A stretch of 64,000 bases of DNA from Ursus arctos (lineage: Eukaryota > Chordata > Mammalia > Carnivora > Ursidae), in the NCBI RefSeq assembly GCF_023065955.2, contig NW_026622974.1:25947718-26011717 (forward strand). The letters are read 5' to 3'. Positions 11,660 through 24,766 of this stretch are shown here, one piece after another (position 1 is the stretch's first letter; each line of letters starts with the position of its first letter). The translations under genes and the position numbers were made by a program. A model generated the notes under the pieces. The model ran no database searches. It worked only from the letters and a program-made list of their open reading frames with translations, and was not told where the DNA came from.

Positions 11660-12045
11660 ATGGTAACTCTATGGCAGACGTTGTGATGCTTCCCAAATAT
11701 TCAGTTCCTCCCCTGTATTTCCTGGTCCCCTTGAATTTATACAATGCTTGTATTTTATTCTGGCCAATGAAATATGAGTAAAAGAGATGGTTGTGACTTC
11801 CATTGTGAGATAGTAAGTACCCTTGATTCTCCAGTTTCTCTCCACTCCATCAAAGAAATGTTCCATAATGGGACCAGCCACAAAACCCCACAGCCTTGTC
11901 AGCCTGGGTCCAAGAATAGCTGTGCAAGCAGACACCCCAGAAACCAGTAGGATCACATCCCTTGCTCTCCAGAAAGGACTTATAGCAACATCCATGTTCC
12001 ACTGGGAACAAATCCACTGGGATTTGTTAACCACAAATTAATATA
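11660..12045 (-). mobile_element. Ancient interspersed repeat, family not assigned
   Basis: Read in reverse, the text (gttgctataagtcctttctg, tggaagtcacaaccatctct, tcattggccagaataaaat) has the style of old mammalian LTR or MER repeats. The 121-codon reverse frame over it has no domain that I recognise, and I do not call it a gene. Confidence 0.4.
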
Positions 12046-12619
12046 AACCATGTTTGTCAACTATTTTTCATCAAGGAGACCTTGAAGACGTTTTTTTCTA
12101 ATCACTGCCCACACCCCCCCACCAAACAATGAAATGGTAATACCACGGAGAATAGTAAGATTTTGGGAGGTCCCCTTTAAGAATCATTTTTCTCTGTTAG
12201 GGGAAAATATTGTCCCCATTGAGTATGCAAGATATAACCCTGTATCTTGCATGGTTCAGCAGTGCAGTGGCTACCTTTGAGATGGGCTTCCCCTAGCAGG
12301 AAATTTTTGTCCAGAGGCCAGGAGAACATCTCCCAAAGATGCTTAAATGGGTGCTTTTTAGTGCAGGAAACTGAACTAGGTAAATTCTTGTGTTCTTTAA
12401 AACTCTTATGTGACTTTGTCCTTGTTCCTAGAATATTTTCCTCTGGCTTCTCTCATTATAAGTTTCATAGTTCTTAACATTTCTACATTTTTATATCTTC
12501 TTTTTTTCTGTGCTTTGCAATTGTAAGTTTTTACGAGGCTTGGTCCCTCACAGTCTGTTTTTCCCTCTGTATGTGCATAACTAATTCAGTCTCAGGGTTC
12601 ACTTTTAACTCTATTTATA
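12046..12619. other. Unassigned DNA without a gene
   Basis: A C-run (acaccccccc) lies near 12111-12120. A 76-codon frame at 12247-12477 has no recognisable content. Confidence 0.4.
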
Positions 12620-12740
12620 TAAATTCCAAATGTATTACTCCAGGACTGACCTCTCATTTGAACTCTAATTCCGTATCTCCAGCTGTTCAAGATGTCTCTG
12701 CTTAGGTGTCCAGTTATTGCGCAATGCTCTCATTTACAGG
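12620..12740 (+). mobile_element. Possible L2 LINE fragment
   Basis: The order of gacctctcatttgaactcta, tctccagctgttcaagatgt and tctgcttaggtgtcc resembles an internal L2 segment. Weak match, by eye only. Confidence 0.35.
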
Positions 12741-12943
12741 AGCTCCAATTTCCCTCCCCACTCATTGAGATTCACTGAAACCAGGATCCATGTGGTGTAT
12801 CTTGAGTGTGCTGTTATGAGTCCAGAAACACACTTAACTGGTCAAAAGTATTTTTCTAATGGTTGCAATAATTTTCTTTTGGTCACTAAACATAATGAGA
12901 TATGTAGTGCTGCACATAAATGCTTTTTAAAATCCCAAATTTT

Positions 12944-13150
12944 GGGGGGCGCCTGGGTGGCTCAGTCATTCAGCATCTGCCTTCAGCTCAGGGCGTGATC
13001 CCAGTGTTCTGGGATCGAGCCCCGCATCAGGGTCCTCCGCTGGGGGCCTGCTTCTTCCTCTCCCACTCCCCTGCTTGTGTTCCCTCTCTTGTTGGCTGTC
13101 TCTCTCTGTCAAATAAATAAATAAAATCTTTAAAATAAATAAATAAATAA
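12944..13150 (+). mobile_element. CAN-SINE, full length, plus strand
   Basis: Starts GGGGCGCCTGGGTGGCTCAG, has the gggcgtgatcccagtgttct core, and ends with AAATAAATAAATAAAATC and AAAT repeats. An imperfect TSD (aatcccaaattttt / aatccccattttt) flanks it at about 12931 and 13152. Confidence 0.95.
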
Positions 13151-13155
13151 ATAAA

Positions 13156-14029
13156 TCCCCATTTTTTTTTCCCTCTCATCTACTTTGCCTCCACTCCATG
13201 CAGTTACACCATAGTATTTCTTTCCCCAAAAAGTCCTTCAGCAGCTTTAGGTCACACACCAATCTCTCCTCTCTTACTTCGACATCACAAAAGTCTAAAT
13301 TGCTCTTCAGCAATAAAATATCCCTCGCTGGAGAATGTGGAAGGGAGAGAGCCTGAGCATTCAGAACTAGAAACCTCTTAATCAAGTAGGGGTGGTGGGT
13401 GCACTGGGCACACATATATGTAAATCTTGCCATTAAACATTACCTATTTCTGACACCTACTGTTGACAGATTCTGGTCCTATAATCTAAAAGTCTTAGAC
13501 ACCTGTTGTGTTGTCTGCCCAGTGCACAGAGACTCCTTTGTCTGCCTCCCCCCATCACTGATGGACTGTTGGTAGCCCATTTTATATGACATAATCATAC
13601 AGGCCCTGGTCACAGACAATTAGACTCAGACTCAAACTGGACCAATCAGAATCTGCTTCCAGGGAATAGTAAAATATGATTGACATGGTCTCTCTTGCCA
13701 GCTGGATCTATAACTTGTAAGCTCAAAAACTGTTTGTACTGGCTGATGTTAAGAGGAAACATTCATCTACAGAACCTCCATGCCTCTGCAGAAAGGGCCA
13801 AATAAGAAGGCCCATACACTTGGGTTATGTAATGTTGTGATCTATAATATGAAATATGTATTTGTTTTTCATACTCATTTCTGGCACAGAGCTTCTAAAC
13901 TCTTGGAAATTCTTAAGTGGTGAGCACAATAAAGGTGTTTTGACATTCCTAACAAACCCCTTTTAACCATAACTGAATTTATTATTATTTTTTAAACCAT
14001 AACTGAATCTATGTTAATGAGGTAACTTT
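13156..14029. other. Unassigned DNA with a small 30-bp direct repeat
   Basis: No gene is evident. aaccataactgaat occurs at 13965-13978 and 13995-14008, separated by a short T/A run. Confidence 0.4.
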
Positions 14030-14690
14030 TGAAAAGCACCTAAAGATGGTGGCTGGTTGCCAGGGGAACCAAACATGTGATTGGAAGGTTGGAACTTCAG
14101 CCCCATTCCCTGATCTCGAGGAGGGGAGGGAGCTAGAGGTTAAATCATGGAGAATGGTCAATGATTTAATCAGTTGTGCCTGTGTAATGAAGCCTCTCTA
14201 AAAAACCAGAAGGAAAGGATTCAGAGAACTCCTGAGTTGGTGAACATGTGGAGATTTGGGGAAAGTGTCACACCTAGACAGGGCATGGAAGATCTGTACC
14301 CTTTCCCCATACCTTGTCCCTTGCATCTGTTCTAACTGGCTTTTCCTTAGTTTTTATAGTAAACTGCTAATCTAGTGAGTAGTTTTAGAGCCACTCTAGT
14401 AAATTAATTGAACCCAAGGAGGGAGGGTCTTTGGAAGCTCCAATCTATGGGCAGTATGTCAGAAGCACAGGTGATAATCTGGGGTTGCAGTTGGTGTCTG
14501 AAGTGGCGTGTGAGGGGTAGTCCTGTGAAACTGAACCCCTTAACCTGGGGGATCCAATGCCATCTCCAGGTAGATAGTGTCAGAATTGAGTTGAATTGTA
14601 GGACATCCTGCTGGTATTGAAGAATTGCTTGGCAGTGTGGGAAAAACCTAAACATTGGAATGGATTCAGAATCAGAAGGAGCTTGTCCCT
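14030..14690 (+). mobile_element. Old medium-copy mammalian repeat (LTR- or L1M-5'UTR-like)
   Basis: I recognise the text order aatgatttaatcagttgtgc, tgtgtaatgaagcctctc, tggtgaacatgtggag, ggtagatagtgtcagaattg and gagttgaattgtagga from a common mammal-wide repeat. I cannot name its class with certainty. Part of it (about 14160-14243) is homologous to the extra DNA carried upstream of the L1 at 50.9-58.0 kb. Confidence 0.55.
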
Positions 14691-14699
14691 TCATGGGCT

Positions 14700-15314
14700 T
14701 TGGGCCCCATTTGAGGAATTTAGGGGTAAACCCAGGTACTCAATATAAACCAATCCCTCTGTAGAGTCTGTGCCTCTGTCAGCAGGGGTGAGGTGGAAGA
14801 CCTAATAATCTGGGCTGTCCTTTCAGACCCTTCTTTTCCTCTCTTAAAGACTCACAATTTTGATGGGACCATCAAGAAAAATCTTACCCTGGCCCATATT
14901 CCACTGTTTATGTCAACTGCCACCAGAAGCTCCTATGGCTCTATACCTCTCTTTCCTAACTTCATCTCCTACCTCCTCTCAATACCTAAAACCCTTCCTC
15001 CACACCGTATGGAACTCTTGGGTAGTCATCACTATAAATCTATGTCCTCAACATATTTTCTTAATGTTCCCTTATTCTTGTTCTGCCACCTGGTTCTCCC
15101 CTGAGGACATGTTTTCTTTCATAGCCCTCATGTCCCAGGTCTGGAAAGGAGACTAGATATCCTTCTTGCTCCTTATTGCTACTTCCAGACCCTTGGCCCT
15201 CTCTCTTTCTGAGAAATCCCAGTACTGAATTTCCCATCATATTCTACTATCCATTCCTGCAGTCATTGACCAACCTCTGGGTTACTCTCCTCCTTTCTTA
15301 AAAGACCATAGCTT
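14700..15314. other. Unassigned DNA without a gene
   Basis: Two overlapping plus-strand frames near 14793-15156 (103 and 98 codons) lie in pyrimidine-rich, low-GC sequence. They have no domain, and I see no splice structure around them. Confidence 0.35.
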
Positions 15315-15556
15315 CTGGGGGCACCTGGGTGGCTCAGTCAGTTAAGTGACTGACTCTTAATTTCCACTCAGGTCATGATCTCAGGGTCATGGGAGGGGGC
15401 CCCACATCGAGCCCCTTGTGGACCCCTGCATGGGGCTCTATGCTCAGCGGGATGTCTGCTTGAGATTCTCTCCCTCTTCCTTTCCTTCTGCCCCTCCCAC
15501 TGCTCTTGTGCTTTTTCTGTCTCTGTCTCTAAAATAAAGTAAATAAATCTTTAAAG
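15315..15556 (+). mobile_element. CAN-SINE, plus strand, 13-bp perfect TSD
   Basis: Head gggggcacctgggtggctca, core ggtcatgatctcagggtcat, CT-rich region, tail aaataaatcttt. The TSD aagaccatagctt occurs at 15302-15314 and 15557-15569. The CTTGAGATTCTCTC middle marks an older SINE subfamily than the copies at 35.9, 44.1 and 50.2 kb. Confidence 0.96.
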
Positions 15557-15569
15557 AAGACCATAGCTT

Positions 15570-18500
15570 TTGTAGTACTGTCCTTTTCCAGAACATACTC
15601 CTCTTATATTCTATGACAATTTCATGAAGTCGAATCTGAATAGCCTAAAATAACCATTTTGATAACCCCTATTTAGTTTGAAAACTGTGCCTTAAATGCA
15701 GTCTCATGCAGAAGGCTAAAAATGCATAAAAGTGGAGCTGTTTTTATTGAAATGGGGGACAGGGTGATCATAGGGAATTCTAGGAGCACAACTAGCTCAG
15801 ACTGGAGGTGGCAGCACAGAATTTCTAGGGCTTGGCCCAGAACAGTTTGAAACCACTGGACTACAAGCTATTTTATCCTTGATCTTTTCTATGTATGACC
15901 TACATATGACCTATCAGTCAAAATCATTTACCCAAAAATTATGCTATAGTGCTTCATAAACATGTTTTCACGAGAGGAAGGCTTAACATTTATCCCTTGG
16001 CTGTCATCCATAGTTACTAAGTGAAATCTAGTCATATGATAGGTTTTTGGTATTTTTGAAAAACTTTTATAGATGGTAATATATTTAAGTTTTCCTTCTA
16101 TAAACTTTGAAACAATCAATCTTTACTTGGAAATGTTTGTCTCTTTTGAATAGTTATACTTCCTTTAGTTGGATGATCATTATGTAATATATTATGCTTT
16201 GTTTTTTGCCTTGCTGGCAAAATTTATACTAACTGCTCTTGGCCTTTTTTGTTCCTGCTATGACTACCTTAATATCTCTTTTCTTGGATTATGATATTTT
16301 ATCCTGATAATTTTAATTGCATATATAATATTATGAACACCTTCAATTACTTTTGGCAATAGAAGACATATGGATAAAAATTAATGTGATCTAAAGAATA
16401 ATGTGTAACTAATTATAGACCAACTGTAACTCAATTTTGTTAGATATTTACATTTTTAACTATTTGCAGATGTTTGAAGACCCAGCAAGTGAAACTACTG
16501 CTTAAATTCTTCTTTTACTGCCTTCTGGGGTGAGGCGATCATTGAGTCAGTTGTATACCCTTAGAAATTACAGAAATCTCAGTGTCCTTGTTAAAAGTGC
16601 TATACCTGGTCAGTCCAATAAAGTGACCTTTTGATGATGGAAGAGAATGGGAACCTGTTAGATCTATTCTGTTCACTTCGGAGTGATGTTCTTTTATTTT
16701 AAAATATTTGAAAAACAGGTTCTAGTTTTGTAATGCCTAATGTTCTTTTCAAGAAAAAGAGCAAATGTTAACTTTTAGGACAAAATGCCAATAAGCAACA
16801 CCCAAAATATGTTGCTTTACTGTTGGATCATTTAGAAATTATACTTCTCCTGACAATTTGCTGCTAAAATACAGTACACTGTAACACAAATTAGTAGTAT
16901 TCTAGAATAAGTTTATATGAATCTATCTTTTGATAGATTTATGTAAAATGATACATTTTAAAAATAAGATTATATAACAGATTTAATTTAATACAATTTG
17001 CATGGAACCATTACTCTAAACACATTTCCCCCTCTAAAAACATTCATAACAAAACCAAAAAAAGGTCTAAAACTTTTAAAAAGATGGGCACTGAGTTTTG
17101 AATTTTAAGCCCAAAAGAAAAAAAATTAAGTTTGACAAATAGAAAGAGGCACCTGGGAGAAAATTTCAACACCTGAAAAGAGATTAGATGATAAAAACTG
17201 ACATTAGTAATGGATTGTAACCCAGCAACATATTACGGCACAATAAAAATAATGAACTTAACACTTCCATGAATAAATAAAGAAAAAATATTTTGCTTTA
17301 AATGGGAAAGCAGAGGAGAAAACTTGACCTTTTGTATTTATTTGAGTAAATGTATATTTGGCACATTTCCAAAAAGACTTTGGATGGAAGAAAAGAACTA
17401 CAAAAAGGCCTATGTTTAAATATCATGGTTGTGACATCCACTGACAAACACCAGGCGGTTCAACCTGTCACTCTCCCAGCTGAAAACAACAAAGCAGAGA
17501 CCTGAAGGAAGAGTGGCACGTCCATAGGAACACACAATTTTCTGGCTTTTGTCACTGTGTCACACATTGTATTTCTTTTAAAATTTGCTTTTATATTTTA
17601 TACAAAACTCTCATGGATCTGGGGCCGGTGACAAGCAGTCTAGAAAATAAAAAATAAAAACAAAGACACTGGTGAAATTCTAAAATGTATCCTTTAATCA
17701 GTCATATTAGGTGACGTGAGACATGTCAGTGTAGGCAGCATGCTAATGGTGCTGTTAGAGAGACAGAGTGGAGCCCAAGACTCCAACCTTTAATCAGCTA
17801 CACTTGCACTTTTTTGATCTGTCTCAAGTCAGAGCTGAATTTTTACAGTTTACTTCTATCTCAATATTTTTAACCATCATCAACTGGAAAAAGAGTGAGA
17901 AAAAATAGGAAAAGTGTTTCAAAAAAAATTGGAGCATCAAAAAGTGTGTTTGGCCATTTTGGCAAGTGTTTTTCCAAATATTCTGAGCAAGATTGTCTGA
18001 CCGAGAGCAGTGTTAACTTTGTTACCGAACATCAAAGGGTAGAAGTGTCTGCTCTGGTAATAACATCAACCATCACTGAAACACTTTGCAGATTTGATCT
18101 TCTAATGCTCCTTCTCTAGCATAAAAACACAAATCCATCTAATAAGTACGAGCCTCAGAACTTCTCTGGAATTTTTTGGAAAGAGGAGATCTCTTGCTGC
18201 TGGGTTTGCTGAACTGTTGGATATAAGCTTGTATCTGCTGGTCACTATTTTTGCCAGTGCATGGGAGAAACCTATCTGCATATCTAGCATAGAGTGCTGT
18301 GTACACAGTCAGTGCTTAATAGATAGATACCTGACCGAAATTTCCTGGACTTTGACCTAGGAAAACTGTGAATTAGCCCCTATGACCTAAGGGCCTCAGT
18401 TAAACAAATCACTTGTAGTAACCGACTATATTGGCAAGTGACAGAGCAAACTCAAACTTACTTAGGGCATTCACTCTCTCGTGTTTCTGAAAACCTCAGA

Positions 18501-21489
18501 GAGTTGCAGCCAGAGACCAGATCCAGGTCGTCAGATGCTATTATCAGCAACCTCTTTTTTGTACCATTCAGTTCTGCTTTCCTGTGTTTCCCTCTTTATT
18601 AGGTTCAGGAAGAGCTATCTAATAGGGGGCACCCAAAGCAAAACCACATGGGGGAATACTGGGGCAAGAAACAGGCTTCTGGGTGCCACTGACCACCATG
18701 CACTGTAGGTTCTGGGCAGTAGAGATGCCACAAGTGCCGCAGGAGTTGAGGCACTTGGCCACAGCGTCCCTGGGTGGGAAAAGAGGGTGGCTGTAGGAAG
18801 CTGCTGGCTGCTGAGTGCTACTGACTGCCTTATCCTGGGAAGCTGACCGCTGGAGATGTTGTGAGCACGGCCTATGCCTGGGGCTGGAGAAGCCACGAAT
18901 GCAGCAGAAACCTGCTGAGTGAGTCTTCCGGAACCAGGAAGCAAAACTTGTTCTCCTGAAATGTCTCTCCAGCAGCTTCTCATAAAGCTTTGGGGTCAGC
19001 TGTCAGAGGATATCATTTAAAGGACCTGTATTCATTTCCATAGAGCCCGAAAACAAGGTGAATCAGGAGCTGAGAGGCAAGAAAGAGATAACAAGCCCAG
19101 AGGCACTGCAAAACCACATTTTGACCATGGTGCTATAACATTGTCTAAAACGTGCACATCTTTCATTTTCTCTGTTTTCCAAGTTTCTTCTCTTGTGGAA
19201 TAGTGAGAAAAAACATGTAATCCCACAATGATTCCAAGCAGCCCTTGACTAGCTGGGAAGGAAGAACTAGTGAGAGGCAGCATGGATGGATTTCAGAGAC
19301 AGGGATCAAAATTCAAACAATTTTTATTTTATATAGTAGTTTGCTTAACCGTCCAAAGGAAGTGATTCATACTTTGCCATTAGAAAATGTGATCCTCAAA
19401 AGGTTAATAACCTTTACCATATATTTACTTCAACACATGGTGATGGTTTATTATTATATATTTAGTTTGGGAACATGAAAACAATGATTCATAAACTTCT
19501 AAAAAATGTGTTTTAAGTATAACTTATAAGCTTATCTTAAGTGCACAACTGATGAATTTTTATAAACTGAACCCACTTGTGTAACTAATTCTCAGGGTTT
19601 CATAAACAATTAAGGTGCCGGAAACTACTCTGAGAATCTGAACTTTAAGCAAGATCCCCTACACAAAACAAAATGAGTTTCTCTTTCCTATTAGAATAGA
19701 GCAATTTCTTATTACATTTTAGTTTATAGTAAGAACAGGAAAAAAAATAGTAAAGTGTAACTCCCCCATGGCTTTTTAGAATCACTAAATAACTTTTGTG
19801 TGTTTTACATCTTAATTGACAATGTATATTAAATAATAAGTTGTACTAATTATATTGCTATGATTAAAAAAGTAATGGAGTTTATTGATGTTTTTAAATG
19901 ATAAATATATCGATATATTTTCAGTTGAACACAAATTTCTCTTGGAAGATAGTTGAAGAAGTACCTTAATTTTTCTATATTGGATTTTTTCCCTCTTTTT
20001 CAATTCCAGTTTAAACAACAATGTATTAGTCATGATATTCTTTGGAAGAGACTAATCACAGGTAGAAATAGTAACATTCTTGAGACTACATTTATGTTTT
20101 AAATTCTTCAATTACTTGGATGCAATTGGACATTTCCAATTCAAGAAAACATAGTTCATTAATCATAAACACAGATGCTATTAACTGGAAGTCATTACTT
20201 TGACCACCAGATGGAGCCAGTATTGTTTCAGAAATGCACTGAGTGGATCCTGACATTTTCACTTTTTCCCACTATTTCACAACGTAGAAGTTTAAAATTT
20301 GCTTTTGAACTTGATCAGGGACTTCAGAACTACTATTATTGATAAAATATATTCTTGTTAACTAATAGTTGTTTCCATTATTTCCTATAAGCAAACAGTT
20401 AAATTTCTTAGGTGAAAAATGAAGGGATTGTTTTAGGTGACTTTTATGTCTCTTCCCAATTTAGAATTCTCTTGTAGGTGCTGGGAATGTTTTAAAAGTA
20501 CCATTCAAGTTGCATTATGCTACTTAGAAGGGATTCTTTGGTATTTCATTGTTTTTTGATATTCATAATTTTGACAGTCAGAACTATGTTACATATGAGA
20601 ATTTAAGGCATACATTAGGAAATAAAATGGAGAGAAACAGGTGAGATACAAAAGATTCTTAAGGCTATCCATTATGAAAGTCCATCAAATATCAATACAA
20701 TGTCAGTATAATGGAGATGTTTCCATAATGTCGAGAGACTCAGTCCAAGAGAATACAAGTTATATATTATATAGATGTTGGTTTCTGCTGCACCATTGCT
20801 CTTCTTTCCTACCTTTTGTGCATAAGAAATATCTGTATTTCAAGACATTGTTTTATATAGTTTTTTTTTTTTTCAAGTTTCAACTTCACTCATTTTCTGT
20901 TCACATGCTCTGGACAAATCAGCATTGGTGCCAAATATGAAGTTGCTGGCGAAAAGGGAAATTGGAACTGAGAGAAGAAGAAATTCCCCCAGAGTAGCAG
21001 AAAAGAGTTAATCAAAATGAGGCCAAGGTATCATCTTAGGAAGAGTGTGTGGGGGCTCGTGACCAGGTGGTGAAAGAGCTAAGCAACCTTTCAAAGCCAG
21101 TAACTCCGGGGAACGGAATTCACACAATTAGCCTAAGCGTGTAGTGTGAGAATGGATTTGACAACATGTGAAAGGCAAGAACAGAAGTTGTAATTGATTT
21201 CACTGATAAGAGGCCAGAAGGGAAGCTGCAGGTGAACAACAGGAGAAGTTGAACGTTTGATGTTACATACACTTAATGGGGATAGTTTGGAAACAGCATG
21301 TGGTTTCTAGGTTACTGTCAATTACAATTTTAAAATAAGGAATGGTGGCTGTTGCTAGATGGTATCTAAATTGAATTGGTGATGATTAGGCTAATGGAGT
21401 ATAAAATCTGTTTGGGGGGCACATTCTCTAAACGTGAAATTGGGATATAAGCAAGGATGAAAAGGAACAGGAAGTAAGAGTACAAACTC
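15570..21489. other. Long gene-free AT-rich stretch
   Basis: I recognise no exon or RNA gene. There are few young repeats, so the stretch is largely unique or very old. A somewhat GC-richer block lies at 18480-19030; its 122-codon reverse frame (18615-18983) is Ser/Ala/Pro-rich with no domain. A CTCF-like motif lies at 20201-20220. Sequence around 17430-17560 is unusually mixed in composition and could be a conserved non-coding element, but this cannot be judged without an alignment. Confidence 0.4.
20201..20220 (+). promoter_or_regulatory. CTCF-like motif
   Basis: TGACCACCAGATGGAGCCAG matches the core of the CTCF consensus (CCACCAG, then a GG pair and GC) at about 14 of 19 positions by eye. 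It stands in otherwise unannotated DNA. Confidence 0.3.
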
Positions 21490-21685
21490 AAGGGTGGTTC
21501 TGTGAGTTCTAATCCTTATACTGCCCCGTCCAAGCTGGGTTAATTCAACTCAAGGCTTGTGTTATCTCGTCTGGAAAATGGAATAAAAGCAATAGTATTG
21601 CAAATGGTTGTTGTTAGGATTAACTGAGATGATATGTAACCATAGCGCTCAATTTGTGATACATGCTTAATAAGCTAATGACTAT
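21490..21685 (+). mobile_element. MIR SINE, plus strand
   Basis: Contains the MIR order: tctggaaaatggaataaaag (the usual TCTGTAAAATGGGGATAAT), tgttgttaggattaactgag, tagcgctcaatttg and catgcttaataagct. Confidence 0.7.
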
Positions 21686-21689
21686 AATA

Positions 21690-22996
21690 TCTCTAGGCTA
21701 TTTGTTCCAGGAAATACTTGGATGACACGGAATAGCAGAGGACACCTCAGAGAAAAAGGCAGGTTTTGCCAAAGGACTAAGTGCCTCTTAGCATGGCAGG
21801 AAAAAATGTTCCATTCAGGGAATAGAAGCCCTCTGGGGAGATACTAAGAGGAGAATAGCTGCTGCCCTCCAGGACCTATATTTACTAAATGGATTGCCTG
21901 TGGGTCCACATTCCTGTTCTTGTTTACTAGCAGGGATCCTTCAGAAATGTTACTCAAAAATCTGGAAGGAGTGGACAGGAGTCCTTCCCACTGTACCTTT
22001 CTAAAGCTTTGTAACTTCAGAAATGGTCCAATTCTTAAAAGGGCGTTTCACTGATAAGGACATTTTATTTACAGGGGAAAAAGAGATATGCAAATATAAT
22101 AATCTGTCAGAAACACAATTCTGCTAAAAGCAAAATATATGAAAATTCTTGACTTTTCCATGAGGACATTTTCATTGCTCAGCAGGTAGAAGAATTCATT
22201 CAATGATTGGAAACTTCAGACTTAATTTATGAACAGATGTGGTGCTATGGATAGCAAGCAGTTAGATGACAAGGGATGGGTCTTGGCACAGTGGGACCTC
22301 AGCAACTCCAGCAACAAAGGACATGTGAGGCTGGCCTAGGTGGAAGGCCCTCTTACTACAGTGGTATATAGGCTGATGGAAAATAATTTCTCAGGGGCTT
22401 AAGAATATGGAGTATGTCAATCTGGTTTGAAGTCATTCTTTAAGAAATGTAAAGGAGCAGTAATTTATGGTGTTTTATTGGAAAAACTAAAGTAAACTTA
22501 CATCTTAAAAATATATTTTTTCTAGCACCATATGAAAAGTGGTTAAAAGGAGCAGCAGTGCATTTGTATACTGGGACACACTCCTGTGCTTAGATCTGGT
22601 CTTACATTTGTTTCCACAGAGAAACACCAGGGTTCCTAGGAGAGTAGCTGATTCTATCATAAGAAATGCAAAATTCAAAATGAACAAAGAACATCTTATT
22701 CCTGCTGGAAAGCAAGCAACCTTTTTCAAGGATGATGCAGGTAGTGCTAAAGAATAAGGGACAGCTTAATGAAACTCCTTTTGGTCAAGTCGTAACAACT
22801 TGATCAGAATTAGAGGAAATCTGTATTTTTTTTAAATATCTTTGAAAATTCAAGACAAGTTGACATAAAGGGCACAATAACTCTAATAGAAAAGAAAGGA
22901 ACATATAGCAGTGTGTGTTTTTTTTATTGATTTTAATAAGGAAAGGAATACTTATATATGGGTACATAGGTGCGCTATTAAAATTATGTTTATAAA
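21690..22996. other. Unassigned AT-rich DNA without a gene
   Basis: Opposed 72- and 74-codon frames at 22505-22757 overlap each other and have no recognisable domain. Confidence 0.4.
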
Positions 22997-23012
22997 ATAT
23001 AGCTATGCACTT
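22997..23012. repeat. TSD copy 1 of the L1 at 23013-26373
   Basis: atatagctatgcactt, matched by atctagatatgcactt at 26374-26389 with two mismatches. Confidence 0.65.
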
Positions 23013-23129
23013 CTTTGCAATAAAAGCTTTTTAAAATTTTAATTCCAGTATAGTGAACATACACTATTATAACACATAAGTGTTATATTCGTTTCACCAT
23101 GTAAATGTGGGTTTATTTCTGTGTTTTAT

Positions 23130-24516
23130 ATTCTGTTCTGTTATCTATGTATCTATTTTTATGCCAGTACCGTACTGTTTCAATTACTATAGCTCTGTAA
23201 TATAACTTAAGGGTTCCAGTTTTGCTTTTCTTCTTCAAGATTTCTTTGGCTATTTAGGGTCTTTTATGGTTCCATACAAATTTTAGGATTGTTTGCTCTA
23301 GTTCTATGAAAAATGCTGTGGGTATTTTGATAAGGATTGCATTAAATCTGTAGATTGCTTTGAGTAGTTTGGACTGTAAATAAAAAATTGAAATTAAAAA
23401 AAAGCCTGGGTAGGGGTTTATCAATTTCATTGATCTTTTCAAAGAACCAGCTTCTGGTTTCATTGATGTTCTTTTTTTTTTTTTTTCTATATCATTTATT
23501 TCTGCTCAAATCTTTATTATTTCCAACCTTCTGCTGGTTTGGGTTCTATTTGGTCTTCTTTTTCTAGCTCCGTTAGGTGTGTAAGGTTAGGTTGTTTATT
23601 TGAGACTTTTCTTGCTTCATGAGGTAGGTCTGTATTGCTATAAACCTTCTTAGAAGCACTTTTGCTGCATAACAAAGATTTTGGACCATTGTGTTTTCAT
23701 TTTCATGTGTTTCTGTGTATTTTTTTTATTTCCTCTTTGATTTTTTGGTTGACCTATTCATTGTTTAGTAGCATGTTATTTAACCTCCATGTATCTGTGG
23801 TCTTTCAAGATTTTTTTTTTGTGGGTGATTTCTAGTTTCATAGTGTGTGGTCAAAAAAATGCATGGTATGACTTTGATCTTTCTGAATTTGTTGAGACTT
23901 GTTTTGTGGCCTAATATGTGATCTATTCTGGAGAATGTTCTATGTACACTTGAACAGAATGTGTATTCTGCTATTTTAGGATGGAATGTTCTGAATGTGT
24001 CTGTTAGATCCATCTGGTCCAGTGTATCTCTCAAAGCCACTGTTTCCTTGTTGATTTTCTGTTTGGATGATCTGTCCATTGATGTAAGTGGGATGTTAAA
24101 GTCCCCTATTATTATTGTATTAACTATCAATTACTTCTTATATGTTTGTGATTAGTTGCCTTATGTATTTGGGCACATAAATATTTACAATTATTATATC
24201 TTCTTGTTGGATTTTGTCTCCTTTATTATTATATAATGTCCTTCTTTGTCTCTTGTTAGAGTCTTGTTTTAAAGTACATTTTGTCCAATATAAGTATTAC
24301 CACTCTGGTTTTCTTTTGGCAACCATTTGCATGACAGATTTTTCTCTGTCCCCTCACTTTCAATCTGTATGTGTCTTTAGGTCTGAAATGGGTCTCTTGA
24401 AGGCAGTATATAGATAGATATTACTTTTTTATCCATTCTGTCATCCTATATTTTTTGATTGGAACATTTTATATTCAGAGTAATTATTGAAAGATATGTA
24501 TTTATTGCCATTTTGT
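23130..24516 (-). pseudogene. L1 ORF2 relic (endonuclease retained, RT core deleted)
   Basis: L1 ORF2 encodes the endonuclease and reverse transcriptase used in target-primed reverse transcription. The start region reads MAINTYLSIITLNIK near 24516. The frame at 23780-24130 keeps endonuclease landmarks GDFN and SRIDHILG (the family's catalytic Asp/Asn and Asp-His box). The frame at 23254-23463 joins [10 protein letters not shown], from just after the endonuclease, through a short AT-rich insert to [20 protein letters not shown], which lies downstream of the RT palm. The FADD box is therefore missing. Stops and frameshifts are frequent. It cannot encode a working protein. Confidence 0.8.
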
Positions 24517-24766
24517 TGCTTGTGGTTGTATTTTTTCTCTGATCCTTTCTTCTTTTGCTCTTTTTACAGTTTGTTGACTTTCCCTTGTGATATACTTGGA
24601 TTCCTTTCTCTTTAGTCTTTGCAAATGTTTTACCAGTGCGATTAGTGATTATTATTAGGTTTGTATATAACATTTTATACATGTAGCAGTCTATATTAAA
24701 TTGATGGTCACTTAAGTTTGAACTCATTCTTTACTCCTCCCTTCCCCACATTTTAAGTATATGATG

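Noticed and set aside
11669..12034. 121-codon reverse frame starting MVNKSQWICSQWNM
   Set aside because: It coincides with an ancient interspersed repeat and shows no recognisable domain.
18615..18983. 122-codon reverse frame, Ser/Ala/Pro-rich
   Set aside because: No domain, no splice structure, and overlapping open frames. It follows the local GC-richer composition and may be an old repeat.
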